64,000 nt of DNA from Empedobacter tilapiae. Its GTDB lineage: Bacteria; Bacteroidota; Bacteroidia; Flavobacteriales; Weeksellaceae. The notes under the pieces were generated by a model that saw only the letters and a list, made by a program, of their open reading frames with translations, was not told the DNA's origin and searched no databases. Every line of letters begins with the position of its first letter. The stretch's first letter is position 1. The position numbers were made by a program, and so were the translations under genes. Shown here piece by piece: positions 41,025-50,473 of this stretch. Where the stretch lies: assembly GCF_004785645.1 (NCBI RefSeq), contig NZ_SRPE01000004.1:186001-250000 (forward strand), in the 5' to 3' direction.

Positions 41025-42239
41025 TTGAATCCATTAAACAATAATAAGTTGAAGATAGTAAATGATCCCGTTCATGGATTTATTACGATTCCAAACGAGC
41101 TTATTTATCAGATTATTCAACATCCATATTTTCAACGACTTCGTAGAATTACGCAAACTGGATTAACAGAAATGGTGTATCCAGGTGCTAGACATTCTCG
41201 TTTTCATCACGCTTTAGGTTGTATGCATTTGATGCAAAAAGCCTTAAATATTCTCAAAAGAAAAAACGTCGAAATAACTCCAGAAGAAGAAAATGGTGCT
41301 TTAATTGCGATTTTATTGCATGATTTGGGACACGGACCTTTTTCTCATTCTCTTGAACATTCTATTATTAATGGTTCACATCACGAAGAAGTTTCGCTTC
41401 GTTTGATGGAAGAATTGAATCAAATTTTTGATAATCGATTAGCTTTAGCTATTCAGATTTTTAAAGGAAATTATCCGAAAAAATTCTTGTCACAATTGGT
41501 TTCTAGTCAATTGGATTGCGATCGCATGGATTATTTGAAGCGCGATAGTTTTTACACAGGAGTGGTAGAAGGAAATATCAATCCAGAACGAATTATTTCG
41601 ATGATGAATGTTTCGAATGATGAGTTGGTGATAGAAGCAAAGGGAATTTCGTCGGTAGAGAAATTTTTGATGGCGCGTATGTTTATGTATATGCAAGTGT
41701 ATATGCATAAGAAATCGTTTACAGCAGAGAATTTTTTGATTAGCGTTTTGAGAAGAGCGAAAGAATTGACAAAAGCGGGAGAAAATCTTTTTGCAACGTT
41801 TGCTTTTAAATACTTTTTAGAAGAAAATGAAGTTGGAAGTTTATCAAAAGAAGGTTTAGAAATTTTTACGCGTCTAGACGATTCGGATGTTTTATCAGCG
41901 ATAAAAGAATGGCAGTTTCATGATGATTTAATTTTGAGTAAATTATCAAAAAATATCATTCAGCGTATATTACCAAAATCATATTTGATGGATACAAAAT
42001 TATCTGAAGAAGAAATTTTGGTAGAAAAAAATAGAGTAGAAAAAGCTTTAGGAATTGATGATGCAAGTTATTTTGTGGAACAGACAACGATAAAAATTGT
42101 TCCATACGAAAAATCAAAAAGTCCAATAAAGGTTTTATATAAAAATGGTGAGGTAAAAGAAATTTCGAGTTCAGAAAAAAGTTTGTTAACGCAATTTTTG
42201 CAACAAGAAATTACAAAATATCATTACCACAGTGTTTAA
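41025..42239 (+). CDS. HD-domain phosphohydrolase (dNTPase-like)
   Basis: 404 residues from a TTG start; no ATG gives the family's N-terminus KIVNDPVHGFITIPNELI. Metal-binding HD residues are seen in ARHSRFHHALGCMHL (His at about 55-60) and LLHDLGHGPFSHSLEH (about 96-112), followed by SQLDCDRMDYLKRDSFYTG. The family is related to SAMHD1 and dGTPases and hydrolyses nucleotides, often dNTPs. It precedes the lpxD operon by 87 bases, as I recall in other flavobacteria. Confidence 0.85.
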   Translation: MNPLNNNKLKIVNDPVHGFITIPNELIYQIIQHPYFQRLRRITQTGLTEMVYPGARHSRFHHALGCMHLMQKALNILKRKNVEITPEEENGALIAILLHDLGHGPFSHSLEHSIINGSHHEEVSLRLMEELNQIFDNRLALAIQIFKGNYPKKFLSQLVSSQLDCDRMDYLKRDSFYTGVVEGNINPERIISMMNVSNDELVIEAKGISSVEKFLMARMFMYMQVYMHKKSFTAENFLISVLRRAKELTKAGENLFATFAFKYFLEENEVGSLSKEGLEIFTRLDDSDVLSAIKEWQFHDDLILSKLSKNIIQRILPKSYLMDTKLSEEEILVEKNRVEKALGIDDASYFVEQTTIKIVPYEKSKSPIKVLYKNGEVKEISSSEKSLLTQFLQQEITKYHYHSV

Positions 42240-42312
42240 ATAGTGATTTGAAGAATTTGACAAAAAAGTTAAATAACTTAAATAATCATTTTATAAATTT
42301 AAGAATAATTAT

Positions 42313-42320
42313 TAGTTTTG
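42313..42320 (+). promoter_or_regulatory. lpxD promoter -7 element, implying a very short leader
   Basis: TAGTTTTG matches TAnnTTTG and ends only 6 bases before the ATG at 42327, so the mRNA may be leaderless or nearly so. It also overlaps an in-frame TTG at 42318 and rules it out as a start. Confidence 0.55.
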
Positions 42321-42326
42321 CAGACT

Positions 42327-43352
42327 ATGAAATTTAAAGCTGCAGAGATTGCGCAATTATTGCAAGGAACCGTAAAAGGTGATGCAAATGTAGAGGTTTC
42401 CACATTATCGAAGATAGAGGAAGGAAAAGAAGGTTCGATTTCGTTTTTGGCTAACCCGAAATACGAGCATTTTATCTATACAACAAACGCTTCTATTGTT
42501 ATTGTGAGTAAAGATTTTGTGGCAACAGATTCTATTTCGTCTACATTGATTGTGGTTGAAGATGCTTATCAAGCCTTTACACAGCTGTTGCAGTATTACA
42601 ATACGATAAAAAATAATAAAGTTGGAATAGAAGAATATACGAAAGTAAATTCTACTGCGCAACTAGGAGATAATGTATATATTGGAAGTTTTTCTTATAT
42701 TGGAGCTAATGTTTCGATTGGAGATAATGTTAAAATATATCCAAATGTAACGATTGGCGATTATGCTAAGATTGGTGATAATACCGTTTTACATTCGGGC
42801 GTACAAGTGTATGAAGAGTGTGAAATTGGTCAAAATTGTATCATTCATTCTAATGTTGTGATTGGTGCTGATGGTTTCGGTTTTGCGCCAAATCCAGACG
42901 GTTCTTTCGAAAAAATTCCTCAAATAGGAAATGTTTTGATCGAAGATAATGTTGAAATTGGAGCAGGATCAACAATAGATAGAGCAACAATGGGATCTAC
43001 AATTATTCGTAAAGGAGTAAAATTAGATAACCAAATTCAAATTGCTCATAACGTTCAAATTGGTGAGAATACTGTTATTGCTTCGCAAAGTGGAGTAGCA
43101 GGATCTACAAAAATTGGACGCAATTGTATGATTGGAGGTCAAGTTGGTATCGCAGGTCATTTGACAATCGGAGATTTTGTACAAGTACAAGCTCAGAGTG
43201 GTATTAATGGTGATGTAGAAAGTAAAATGCAATTGTATGGTTCACCAGCAATAGAAGCGTCAAGCTTTAGAAAATCATATGTACATTTTAGAAAGTTTCC
43301 AGAAATTGTGAAACGAATCGATAAATTAGAAAAAGAGAACAAACAAAAGTAA
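42327..43352 (+). CDS. lpxD: UDP-3-O-(acyl)glucosamine N-acyltransferase
   Basis: 341 residues from the ATG at 42327. An N-terminal uridine-binding domain (1-100, [22 protein letters not shown]) precedes a left-handed beta helix of hexapeptide repeats (about 105-300: [27 protein letters not shown]...), with the catalytic histidine in [12 protein letters not shown]. It adds the N-linked hydroxyacyl chain in lipid A synthesis, acting after LpxC. It is the first gene of lpxD-lpxC/fabZ-lpxA-efp. Confidence 0.95.
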   Translation: MKFKAAEIAQLLQGTVKGDANVEVSTLSKIEEGKEGSISFLANPKYEHFIYTTNASIVIVSKDFVATDSISSTLIVVEDAYQAFTQLLQYYNTIKNNKVGIEEYTKVNSTAQLGDNVYIGSFSYIGANVSIGDNVKIYPNVTIGDYAKIGDNTVLHSGVQVYEECEIGQNCIIHSNVVIGADGFGFAPNPDGSFEKIPQIGNVLIEDNVEIGAGSTIDRATMGSTIIRKGVKLDNQIQIAHNVQIGENTVIASQSGVAGSTKIGRNCMIGGQVGIAGHLTIGDFVQVQAQSGINGDVESKMQLYGSPAIEASSFRKSYVHFRKFPEIVKRIDKLEKENKQK

Positions 43353-43358
43353 AAGTTA

Positions 43359-44747
43359 ATGTCTGATAAACAAAAAACTTTAGCGAATGAAGCCGTTCTA
43401 AAAGGTGTTGGCTTACATACAGGTAAATTTGTTACCCTAACATTTAAACCAGCAGAACCTGATACAGGATTTGTATTTGTTAGAACAGATTTAGAAGGTC
43501 AACCTCAAGTGGAAGCTGATGCACAATATGTTGTGAGCACAGCTCGAGGAACAACTTTAGAGAAGAAAGGAGTTAAAGTACATACAACAGAACACGTTTT
43601 GGCGGCTTTGGTAGGTATGGATATTGATAATTGTTACATTGAAATTGACAATGCGGAACCACCAATTATGGACGGTTCTTCTCGTTTTTTCGTTGAAGCA
43701 ATAGAATCTGCTGGAATTGTAGAGCAAGATAAAGACAGAGAATATTATAGAATTAAAGAAATTGTAACATACGTAGATCCAGAAACAGGATCAGAAATCA
43801 CTGCAATTCCTGCAGATGAATACCAAGTTACAGCAATGGTAGATTTCGGAACGAAAGTTTTGGGAACTCAAAATGCAACTTTAACATCTATCAAAAACTT
43901 CAAACAAGATATCTCTCAAGCAAGAACATTTTGTTTTTTACATGAGTTAGAGCAATTGTTGGAAGCTGGTTTAGTAAAAGGTGGAGATTTAGACAATGCA
44001 ATTGTTTATGTTGACAAAGAAATTACACCAGAAACAAAAGAAAAATTATGTAAAGCGTTCAATAGAGATGATGTTTCTATTCGTCCGAATGGAATTTTAG
44101 ATCATTTGACTTTACATTATCCAAACGAAGCTGCTCGTCACAAATTATTAGATGTAGTAGGAGATTTGGCTTTAGTAGGTAAAAAATTAAAGGCTAAAAT
44201 TATTGCAACAAAGCCTGGACATCATACCAATACAAATTTTGCAAAGAAATTAAGCAAACAAATTAAATTAGCGCAACGTAATAAAGTTCCAGAATTTGAT
44301 TTGACAGCAGAACCAGTTTATGATATTAATGATATCATGAAGTTATTACCACATCGTCCACCATTTTTATTGATTGACAAGGTAATTTCAAAAAGCGCAA
44401 CAGGTTTAATCGGTGTGAAAAATGTAACGATGAACGAGCCTTTCTTTGTTGGACATTTTCCTAAAGAACCTGTTATGCCAGGTGTATTGCAGATTGAGGC
44501 AATGGCACAATTAGGAGGTTTATTGATTTTAGGAGAATTAGAAAATCCTCAAGATTATTCAACTTATTTCATGAAAATTGAAAGTGCTAAATTTAAACGC
44601 AAAATTATTCCAGGTGACACATTGGTGTTTAAATTAGAATTGGTTGAACCTATTAGAAGAGGAATTGTTCATATGCAAGGAATTGGATATGTGAACAATC
44701 AAATTGCTGTGGAAGCAGAAATGATGGCAGTTATTACAAAAGAATAA
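43359..44747 (+). CDS. lpxC: Bifunctional UDP-3-O-acyl-N-acetylglucosamine deacetylase / (3R)-hydroxyacyl-ACP dehydratase
   Basis: 462 residues joining two enzymes. LpxC occupies about 1-300: GLHTGKFVTLTFKPA, zinc ligands in TTEHVLAAL and LDHLTLHYPNEAARHKLLDVVGD, and the HHTNTNF motif. FabZ follows from about 320: MKLLPHRPPFLLIDKV with the catalytic His in GHFPKEPVMPGVLQIEAMAQLGG and its Glu. LpxC removes the acetyl group in the committed step of lipid A synthesis, and FabZ dehydrates hydroxyacyl-ACP, so the fusion ties together the branch that competes for (3R)-hydroxyacyl-ACP. The fusion is known throughout Bacteroidota. Confidence 0.97.
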   Translation: MSDKQKTLANEAVLKGVGLHTGKFVTLTFKPAEPDTGFVFVRTDLEGQPQVEADAQYVVSTARGTTLEKKGVKVHTTEHVLAALVGMDIDNCYIEIDNAEPPIMDGSSRFFVEAIESAGIVEQDKDREYYRIKEIVTYVDPETGSEITAIPADEYQVTAMVDFGTKVLGTQNATLTSIKNFKQDISQARTFCFLHELEQLLEAGLVKGGDLDNAIVYVDKEITPETKEKLCKAFNRDDVSIRPNGILDHLTLHYPNEAARHKLLDVVGDLALVGKKLKAKIIATKPGHHTNTNFAKKLSKQIKLAQRNKVPEFDLTAEPVYDINDIMKLLPHRPPFLLIDKVISKSATGLIGVKNVTMNEPFFVGHFPKEPVMPGVLQIEAMAQLGGLLILGELENPQDYSTYFMKIESAKFKRKIIPGDTLVFKLELVEPIRRGIVHMQGIGYVNNQIAVEAEMMAVITKE

Positions 44748-44755
44748 TTAAAGAA

Positions 44756-45550
44756 ATGGAAGTTATGAATCATCCGATGGCATATGTTCATCCAACTGCA
44801 ATAATAGGTGAAAATGTTACAATAAGTCCTTTTTCTTCTGTTTACGAAGATGTAGAAATTGGTGATGGAACATGGATTGGTCCTAATGTAACAATTATGT
44901 CAGGAGCACGTATTGGAAAAAATTGTAAAATTTATCCAGGTACAGTAATTTCTGGTGAGCCTCAAGATTTGAAGTATGAAGGCGAAAAAACTTTAACATA
45001 TATTGGTGACAATACAACGATTCGTGAATGTGTTACTGTAAACAAAGGAACTAATGCATTAGGTTATACTAAGATTGGTGATAATTGTTTGATTATGGCA
45101 ACAGCGCATATTGCGCACGATTGTGTCGTAGGAAACAATGTCGTAATCGTAAATGCTGTTGGTTTAGCTGGACATATAGAAGTAGGAGATTTCGCTTTTA
45201 TTGGAGGTTATAGTGCAGTTCATCAGTTTACAAAAATTGGAGAACATGCTTTTGTAGCTGGTGCGACACAAATTCGTAAAGATGTTCCTCCATACGTTAA
45301 AGCAGCAAAAAATCCTGTTGCTTATGCGGGAGTTAATGCAATTGGATTGAGAAGAAAAGGTTTTACATCAGAAGAAATCTACGAGATTCAGGGTATTTAC
45401 CGAATTTTATATCAACAAAAAAATAACGTATCTCAAGCTGTAGAACAAATCTTAGAAAAATTCCCTGATTCACATTATCGTGAAGTAATCCTTGATTTTA
45501 TCAATACAAGTGATCGCGGAATTATGAAAGGATATAGCTCGGGAGTTTAA
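44756..45550 (+). CDS. lpxA: UDP-N-acetylglucosamine acyltransferase
   Basis: 264 residues, or 261 if translation starts at the second ATG (44765), which gives MNHPMAYVHPTAII and matches relatives better. The left-handed beta helix covers about 10-190 (hexads IGENVTISPFSSVYEDVEIGDGTWIGPNVTI). The catalytic histidine is in ATAHIAHDCVVG (about 120). A helical C-terminal domain follows (GFTSEEIYEIQGIYRILY). It puts the first 3-hydroxyacyl chain on UDP-GlcNAc. It lies 8 bases after lpxC/fabZ and 19 before efp. Confidence 0.95.
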   Translation: MEVMNHPMAYVHPTAIIGENVTISPFSSVYEDVEIGDGTWIGPNVTIMSGARIGKNCKIYPGTVISGEPQDLKYEGEKTLTYIGDNTTIRECVTVNKGTNALGYTKIGDNCLIMATAHIAHDCVVGNNVVIVNAVGLAGHIEVGDFAFIGGYSAVHQFTKIGEHAFVAGATQIRKDVPPYVKAAKNPVAYAGVNAIGLRRKGFTSEEIYEIQGIYRILYQQKNNVSQAVEQILEKFPDSHYREVILDFINTSDRGIMKGYSSGV

Positions 45551-45569
45551 TAAAATAACAATAGAATAA

Positions 45570-46136
45570 ATGGCAACAACTTCTGATATCAGAAAAGGTT
45601 TATGTATTATTTTTAATAATGATACGTATAAAATTATCGAATTTTTACACGTAAAACCAGGTAAAGGTCCTGCTTTCGTTCGTACAAAATTAAAATCATT
45701 AACTAATGGAAAAGTATTAGACAATACATTTTCTGCTGGTCATAAAATTGAAGAAGTTCGTGTAGAAACACGTAACTACCAATATTTATATGAAGATGAT
45801 AATGGTTTCCACTTCATGAATAATGATGATTTCTCTCAAGTTTATTTAAACAAAGATTTGATTGATAATTCACAATTTATGAAAGCTGGTGACGAAGTAA
45901 AAATATTATTCCGTGCATCTGATGAAACAGCTTTAGCAGCTGAGTTACCAACTACAGTTGTAATGGAAATTACATACACAGAGCCAGGTCTTAAAGGTGA
46001 TACAGCTACAAATGCTACAAAACCTGCAACAACAGAAACTGGTGCTGAAATCCGTGTTCCTTTATTCATCAACGAAGGTGATAAAGTGAAAATCAACACA
46101 GAAGACGGTTCTTATGTAGAACGTATTAAAGAATAA
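45570..46136 (+). CDS. efp: Elongation factor P
   Basis: 188 residues in three beta-barrel domains (KOW-like, about 1-63; OB-like central; C-terminal OB). The loop HVKPGKGPAF places the modifiable lysine at Lys32, and the C-terminal GAEIRVPLFINEGDKVKINTEDGSYVERI is diagnostic. It relieves ribosome stalling at polyproline. EpmA/EarP-type modification enzymes are not seen here. It is co-transcribed with the Lpx genes and followed by a terminator. Confidence 0.96.
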   Translation: MATTSDIRKGLCIIFNNDTYKIIEFLHVKPGKGPAFVRTKLKSLTNGKVLDNTFSAGHKIEEVRVETRNYQYLYEDDNGFHFMNNDDFSQVYLNKDLIDNSQFMKAGDEVKILFRASDETALAAELPTTVVMEITYTEPGLKGDTATNATKPATTETGAEIRVPLFINEGDKVKINTEDGSYVERIKE

Positions 46137-46158
46137 TAAATTCTCAATAATTATAAAG

Positions 46159-46188
46159 AAAAGTAGCTAATTTTAGCTACTTTTTTTA
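46159..46188 (+). terminator. Terminator of the lpxD-efp operon
   Basis: AAGTAGCTA (46161-46169) / TAGCTACTT (46174-46182) with a 4-base loop and following T-run, 25 bases after the efp stop. Confidence 0.88.
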
Positions 46189-46215
46189 TTAGTTAAAATC
46201 AACTAGATTCATTTT

Positions 46216-46872
46216 ATGAAAGCCAAAGCAAAAAATATTATCAAGAAAATATTTCTTTACGGAACAATTATTTGTGTGTTATCTCTTTTATTTACTGTTT
46301 TTGCTAATTCTAAAATAGAAAATTCCACTGAAGAATTTGTTACAAATCAATTAGAAAAATTACCCAAAACAAAAGTTGCAGTTGTTTTAGGAACTGCGCC
46401 TAATTTGGTAAATGGTTATCAAAATTATTACTTTACGTATCGTATCGAAGCTGCAACAAAATTGTATCAATCAGGAAAAGTAACGCACTTTATTTTGAGT
46501 GGAGATCATGGTCGAAAAAGCTACAATGAGCCTGAAGCGATGAAACAAGCCTTGATAAAAAATGGAGTTCCAGAAAATGTGATTTATTTGGATTATGCAG
46601 GTTTTAGAACGTTAGATTCGATGATACGTGCAAAGGAAATTTTTGGTCAGAATGAATTTATTGTTGTTTCCCAAGAATTTCATAATCAACGAGCGGTTTA
46701 CATTGCCCGTCAAAATGGAATTAATGCATTTGGTTACAATGCAAAAGATGTCAATAAACATACTGGATTAAAAACTAATATCCGTGAATATTTTGCTCGA
46801 ACTAAAGTTTTTATTGATAGCTTTTTTGGTATTCAACCTAAATTTTTAGGAGAGAAAATAGAGATAATATGA
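46216..46872 (+). CDS. SanA/YdcF-type membrane protein (DUF218)
   Basis: 218 residues. One N-terminal helix (about 10-31) anchors a DUF218 domain containing VAVVLGTAPNLVNGYQNYYFTYRIEAATKLYQ, FILSGDHG, and VVSQEFHNQRAVYIARQNGINAFGY. This is the vancomycin-resistance protein SanA pattern. SanA affects envelope permeability in Enterobacteria; the biochemical activity is unknown. The next gene overlaps by 4 bases. Confidence 0.87.
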   Translation: MKAKAKNIIKKIFLYGTIICVLSLLFTVFANSKIENSTEEFVTNQLEKLPKTKVAVVLGTAPNLVNGYQNYYFTYRIEAATKLYQSGKVTHFILSGDHGRKSYNEPEAMKQALIKNGVPENVIYLDYAGFRTLDSMIRAKEIFGQNEFIVVSQEFHNQRAVYIARQNGINAFGYNAKDVNKHTGLKTNIREYFARTKVFIDSFFGIQPKFLGEKIEII

Positions 46873-47357
46873 CAAAATTTCTAAAGCTTATTCCGATATT
46901 GTTGTTTTTATTTAATTCATGTGATGGAAATAATGAAGAAATTGAGTCTATTTATATAAAAAAATCCTTAAGTAATGATATAATTCTTAAATACCCAAAA
47001 TCTCAATATATCACTCATTTTTATGATAAAAAAGATGATACGATTATATTTAACTTGTCAAAGCAACAATTTGATTCAATTCAGGTTTTATATACTAAAT
47101 ATGTAATTTCTTATCCTACTGATACAGAAATTTATTTAAAAAATAATTCTTTTGAAACTTTAGCATACGAAACAAAATACCATTTCAATTTAAAAAATAG
47201 AAATTCTAAGATCATAAAACTTTTTGATGTTGGAGGAAACAATGTTGATAAGGAATACAAAAATTTCATGGAATTTGATACTTACATACAAAAACTTTTA
47301 AAATCAAAGAAGGAATTAAAAAATAAACCGAGGCAAAATAATATACCATATATTTAA
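46869..47357 (+). CDS. Predicted lipoprotein, unknown
   Basis: 162 residues. MTKFLKLIPILLFLFNSC gives a lipobox cysteine at residue 18, followed by DGNNEEIES, an acidic stretch like the export signals of surface-exposed Bacteroidota lipoproteins. The rest is Lys/Asn/Tyr-rich and beta-like, with no known motif. Its ATG overlaps the stop of the SanA-like gene (ATGA), so it is translationally coupled. Confidence 0.65.
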   Translation: MTKFLKLIPILLFLFNSCDGNNEEIESIYIKKSLSNDIILKYPKSQYITHFYDKKDDTIIFNLSKQQFDSIQVLYTKYVISYPTDTEIYLKNNSFETLAYETKYHFNLKNRNSKIIKLFDVGGNNVDKEYKNFMEFDTYIQKLLKSKKELKNKPRQNNIPYI

Positions 47358-47364
47358 AAATCTT

Positions 47365-47811
47365 ATGAGAAAATTTTTAATTTATCTATTTTTTAGTCCA
47401 ATTATATTTGCTCAAGAGTTGATTGATACTGATGAAGATGGAATTCCTGATATTGAAGATCATTGTCCAACTGTAAAAGGTCAAAAAGAAAATAATGGAT
47501 GTCAGTGGCAAGAAATCATTTGTAAATTTCCTTTATCATTAATTTTTAATTTTGAACAAATACATTTAGCAAATCATCATTTAAAGATGTTAGATGAAAT
47601 AATAAAATTGAGTAAAACGAATAAAATTGATAAATTAGTTATTATTAGTACTCAAAGGAAAAATAGTAAAAAAGGTTTATCAGAAAATAGAGCTATTGAA
47701 GTCAAGAAATATTTAAAGAAAAATTATTTTAATACAAATAATTATGAGATAGTTTTGAAAGAAGGAAATGAAGATAAAATATTTTTTAAAGTCGAAGAGA
47801 AATCAAACTAA
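47365..47811 (+). CDS. Exported protein with thrombospondin-type-3 repeat and OmpA-like domain
   Basis: 148 residues. Signal peptide MRKFLIYLFFSPIIFAQ, then one TSP3-like calcium-binding repeat (DTDEDGIPDIEDHCP, 22-36) and a short alpha/beta region ending SENRAIEVKKYLKKNYF, which resembles the OmpA-family C-terminal core (RAxxVxxYL). It lacks a full peptidoglycan-binding motif, so binding is uncertain. It lies 7 bases after the preceding lipoprotein gene. Confidence 0.68.
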   Translation: MRKFLIYLFFSPIIFAQELIDTDEDGIPDIEDHCPTVKGQKENNGCQWQEIICKFPLSLIFNFEQIHLANHHLKMLDEIIKLSKTNKIDKLVIISTQRKNSKKGLSENRAIEVKKYLKKNYFNTNNYEIVLKEGNEDKIFFKVEEKSN

Positions 47812-47831
47812 TGATTTCTCTTCTAATATTC

Positions 47832-49502
47832 TTACTTCAAACTACTAAAATATCCTCTTAAAATAGCATCGTTAGCAGAATTTCGTGTATCAATTTCTAA
47901 AATCTTCGGGCGATTACTTTCTGCATAAAAATCGTTGAATGAATTTTCTAAATCTGTTAAATTTGAAACAACGTTATATTCAAAATCATACATTTTAGCC
48001 AAATGTTCGGCAGTGAAATGGTGTTTTGTTTCAAAATAATCTTCAACAACATCGGTTTCAGATGGACCAGGAATAAATTTGAAAATATTTCCGCCTCCAT
48101 TATTAATCAAAATAATTCTAAAATTATTCGGCATATTGACATTCCACAACGCATTCGAATCATAGAAAAATGAAATATCTCCTGTAATCATCACCGTATT
48201 TTGACCAGAAGCGATACAAGCGCCAATTGCTGTAGAGGTAGAACCATCAATTCCACTTGTTCCGCGATTACAGAAAACAGGATTCGAATTGTTATGATCG
48301 AACAATAATCCGTAACGAATAACTGTCGAATTTCCGTACTGAATTTGCCAATTTTTAGGATAGTTTCTGATAATAGAATCAAATGCTTTCAAATCACAAA
48401 ACGGAATCATATTGATGTAGTTTTTGTGTTTGATATTATTTGCTTCTCGTCTCGAATTCCATGTAATGTAATATTCAGATTCTTTTGGATTAACAAACGG
48501 AACAAACTGTTCTAAAAATAATTCAGGTTTCGTTTCAATTTTATCTGTTAATGCTTGGAAAGTGTCTGGTTGCCAATATTCATCTAAATGCCAATGTTGC
48601 GTTGGTTTTTGATCGCGTAAGAATTTTTTAATCTTTTTGGAAACGATATTTTGCCCAATTGTCAATAAAATATCAGGTTTCAACGCTTCTAATTCTTCTT
48701 CTGAATAAGGGAAAATAACTTGATCAATTTTATTGAAAAATCGTTCATCATGAATATTTGATGTTACCTCTGTCAACACAACAACCGAATCATCTTGCGC
48801 CAATTGTTTTAAAAAATGATCAAATTTGGCATCAGGATGATGTAATCCGACCAAAATCATTTTACGCGTCGAAGCATTCCAACGTTTCATCAAATCAATC
48901 ACATCAATTTCAGGATAATCTTTTGCAGGAATTGTAATTGTATCAATTTCAATATCTGGAGTTGTTACAGACTCGTACAAGGGTTCAGAAAAAGGCATAT
49001 TGATATGAATTGGCGCAGATTTGTGCATACAATCAATCAACGCATATTTCGTCAACAACATATTTCGCGTTAAATCATCCGTTTCTTCACTTTCGGAAAG
49101 CTGAACATTATGAACAGAATGTTTCTCAAAAATATCTTTTTGGCGAATGGTTTGTCCATCAAAATTATCAACTAAATGTTCGGGACGATCTGCAGAAAGC
49201 ACGATTACAGAAACATTTTGAAAAAAAGCTTCCGTAATTGCTGGGTAATAATTTGCTGTTGCCGAACCAGAAGTACAACAAACCACAACAGGTTTCTGAA
49301 TTTGCTGAGCCATTCCTAAAGCGACAAATCCAGCCGAACGCTCGTCGATTACACTATAAGTTTTGAAACGTTTGTCATTGGCAAATTGCATCGTTAATGC
49401 TCCGTTTCGAGATCCTGGCGATAATACGATATGATCAATTCCGAAAGCCAAAAAAGTTTCAGCAATCAATTGAACATTTAATTTATTTGATATTTTTCTC
49501 AA
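47832..49502 (-). CDS. menD: 2-succinyl-5-enolpyruvyl-6-hydroxy-3-cyclohexene-1-carboxylate synthase
   Basis: 556 residues, the thiamine-diphosphate enzyme of menaquinone synthesis. The N-terminal FGIDHIVLSPGSRNGALTMQFA includes the activating glutamate region (ERSAGFVALG about 57-66). The ThDP-binding motif is GDISFFYDSNALWN...NNGGGNIF (about 435-475). GTSGIDGSTSTAIG precedes it. It combines isochorismate and 2-oxoglutarate. No other men genes are adjacent. Menaquinone is the likely electron donor for cytochrome bd here. Confidence 0.95.
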   Translation of the reverse strand: MRKISNKLNVQLIAETFLAFGIDHIVLSPGSRNGALTMQFANDKRFKTYSVIDERSAGFVALGMAQQIQKPVVVCCTSGSATANYYPAITEAFFQNVSVIVLSADRPEHLVDNFDGQTIRQKDIFEKHSVHNVQLSESEETDDLTRNMLLTKYALIDCMHKSAPIHINMPFSEPLYESVTTPDIEIDTITIPAKDYPEIDVIDLMKRWNASTRKMILVGLHHPDAKFDHFLKQLAQDDSVVVLTEVTSNIHDERFFNKIDQVIFPYSEEELEALKPDILLTIGQNIVSKKIKKFLRDQKPTQHWHLDEYWQPDTFQALTDKIETKPELFLEQFVPFVNPKESEYYITWNSRREANNIKHKNYINMIPFCDLKAFDSIIRNYPKNWQIQYGNSTVIRYGLLFDHNNSNPVFCNRGTSGIDGSTSTAIGACIASGQNTVMITGDISFFYDSNALWNVNMPNNFRIILINNGGGNIFKFIPGPSETDVVEDYFETKHHFTAEHLAKMYDFEYNVVSNLTDLENSFNDFYAESNRPKILEIDTRNSANDAILRGYFSSLK

Positions 49503-49584
49503 CGTAGTTGTCTTAAATTATAAAAGGTTTTGATTAGCAAATTTACTAAACAAAACCTTTCAAAAAGTATGATATTTTAAAGAA

Positions 49585-50328
49585 TTAAGTATGTAAACCT
49601 CCGTCTACACTCAAAACTTGTCCTGTTACATAACTTGATAAATCTGAAGCTAAGAATAAACATGCATTTGCAACGTCTTCTGGTTGTCCTCCACGTTTTA
49701 ATGGAATTCCATTGCGCCATTCTTCAACTACTTTTTGATCTAAAACTTCTGTCATTTCAGTTTCGATAAAACCTGGTGCAATTGCATTGCAACGAATGTT
49801 ACGAGAACCTAATTCTAACGCAACAGATTTAGAGAAACCAATTAAACCAGCCTTAGATGCTGCATAATTTGCTTGTCCTGCATTTCCCTTGATTCCAACA
49901 ATAGATGACATGTTCACGATAGATCCAGAACGTTGTTTCATCATTGGTTTGATAACTGCTTTTGTTAAGTTGAAAGCCGAATTTAAGTTTGTTTGAATTA
50001 CTTTTTCGAAATCTTCTGCAGACATTCTCATCAACAAATTATCTTTCGTAATTCCAGCATTATTAATTACAATATCAACTTGACCAAACTCAGCAATTAC
50101 ATCTTCCACTAATTTTTGAGCAGCTTCGTAATCAGAAGCATCAGATTGATATCCTTTTACTTTACCGAATTGTCCTAATTCTTCTTCCAAAGCTTTTGCT
50201 TTTTCTACAGAAGAAGCATAAGTAAAGGCAACGTTAGCGCCATTTTTAACAAAAACTTCAGCAATACTTTTTCCAATACCGCGAGTTGCGCCTGTAACGA
50301 TTGCTGTTTTACCTTGCAATAAATTCAT
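49585..50328 (-). CDS. fabG: 3-oxoacyl-[acyl-carrier-protein] reductase
   Basis: 247 residues from the ATG at 50328; the in-frame ATG at 50355 adds an unusual leader and is rejected. Motifs are VTGATRGIGKSIAEVF (NADP loop, about 9-24), NNAGIT (about 87), the catalytic Ser in NMSSIVGIKGNAGQANYAASK with Tyr and Lys, and the FIETEMT substrate loop. It reduces 3-oxoacyl-ACP in fatty acid elongation. Single gene. Confidence 0.93.
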   Translation of the reverse strand: MNLLQGKTAIVTGATRGIGKSIAEVFVKNGANVAFTYASSVEKAKALEEELGQFGKVKGYQSDASDYEAAQKLVEDVIAEFGQVDIVINNAGITKDNLLMRMSAEDFEKVIQTNLNSAFNLTKAVIKPMMKQRSGSIVNMSSIVGIKGNAGQANYAASKAGLIGFSKSVALELGSRNIRCNAIAPGFIETEMTEVLDQKVVEEWRNGIPLKRGGQPEDVANACLFLASDLSSYVTGQVLSVDGGLHT

Positions 50329-50473
50329 GTTTATAGGTATTATATATTGCTTCAAAAATACGATTTTTTGTGAGAGTTAAAAATGTTAAAAAATACTTTA
50401 TCAATTTTATTTAACATTTTATGGTATTATAATTGAAAATATTGATTGTTATAACCAATAAAAAAATAAAAAC

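Noticed and set aside
42318-42326. TTG start for lpxD
   Set aside because: It overlaps the -7 promoter element; the ATG at 42327 fits LpxD.
49010-49237. Plus-strand ORF inside menD
   Set aside because: It lies in the reverse frame of a well-supported gene, with no promoter and composition explained by the menD codons.
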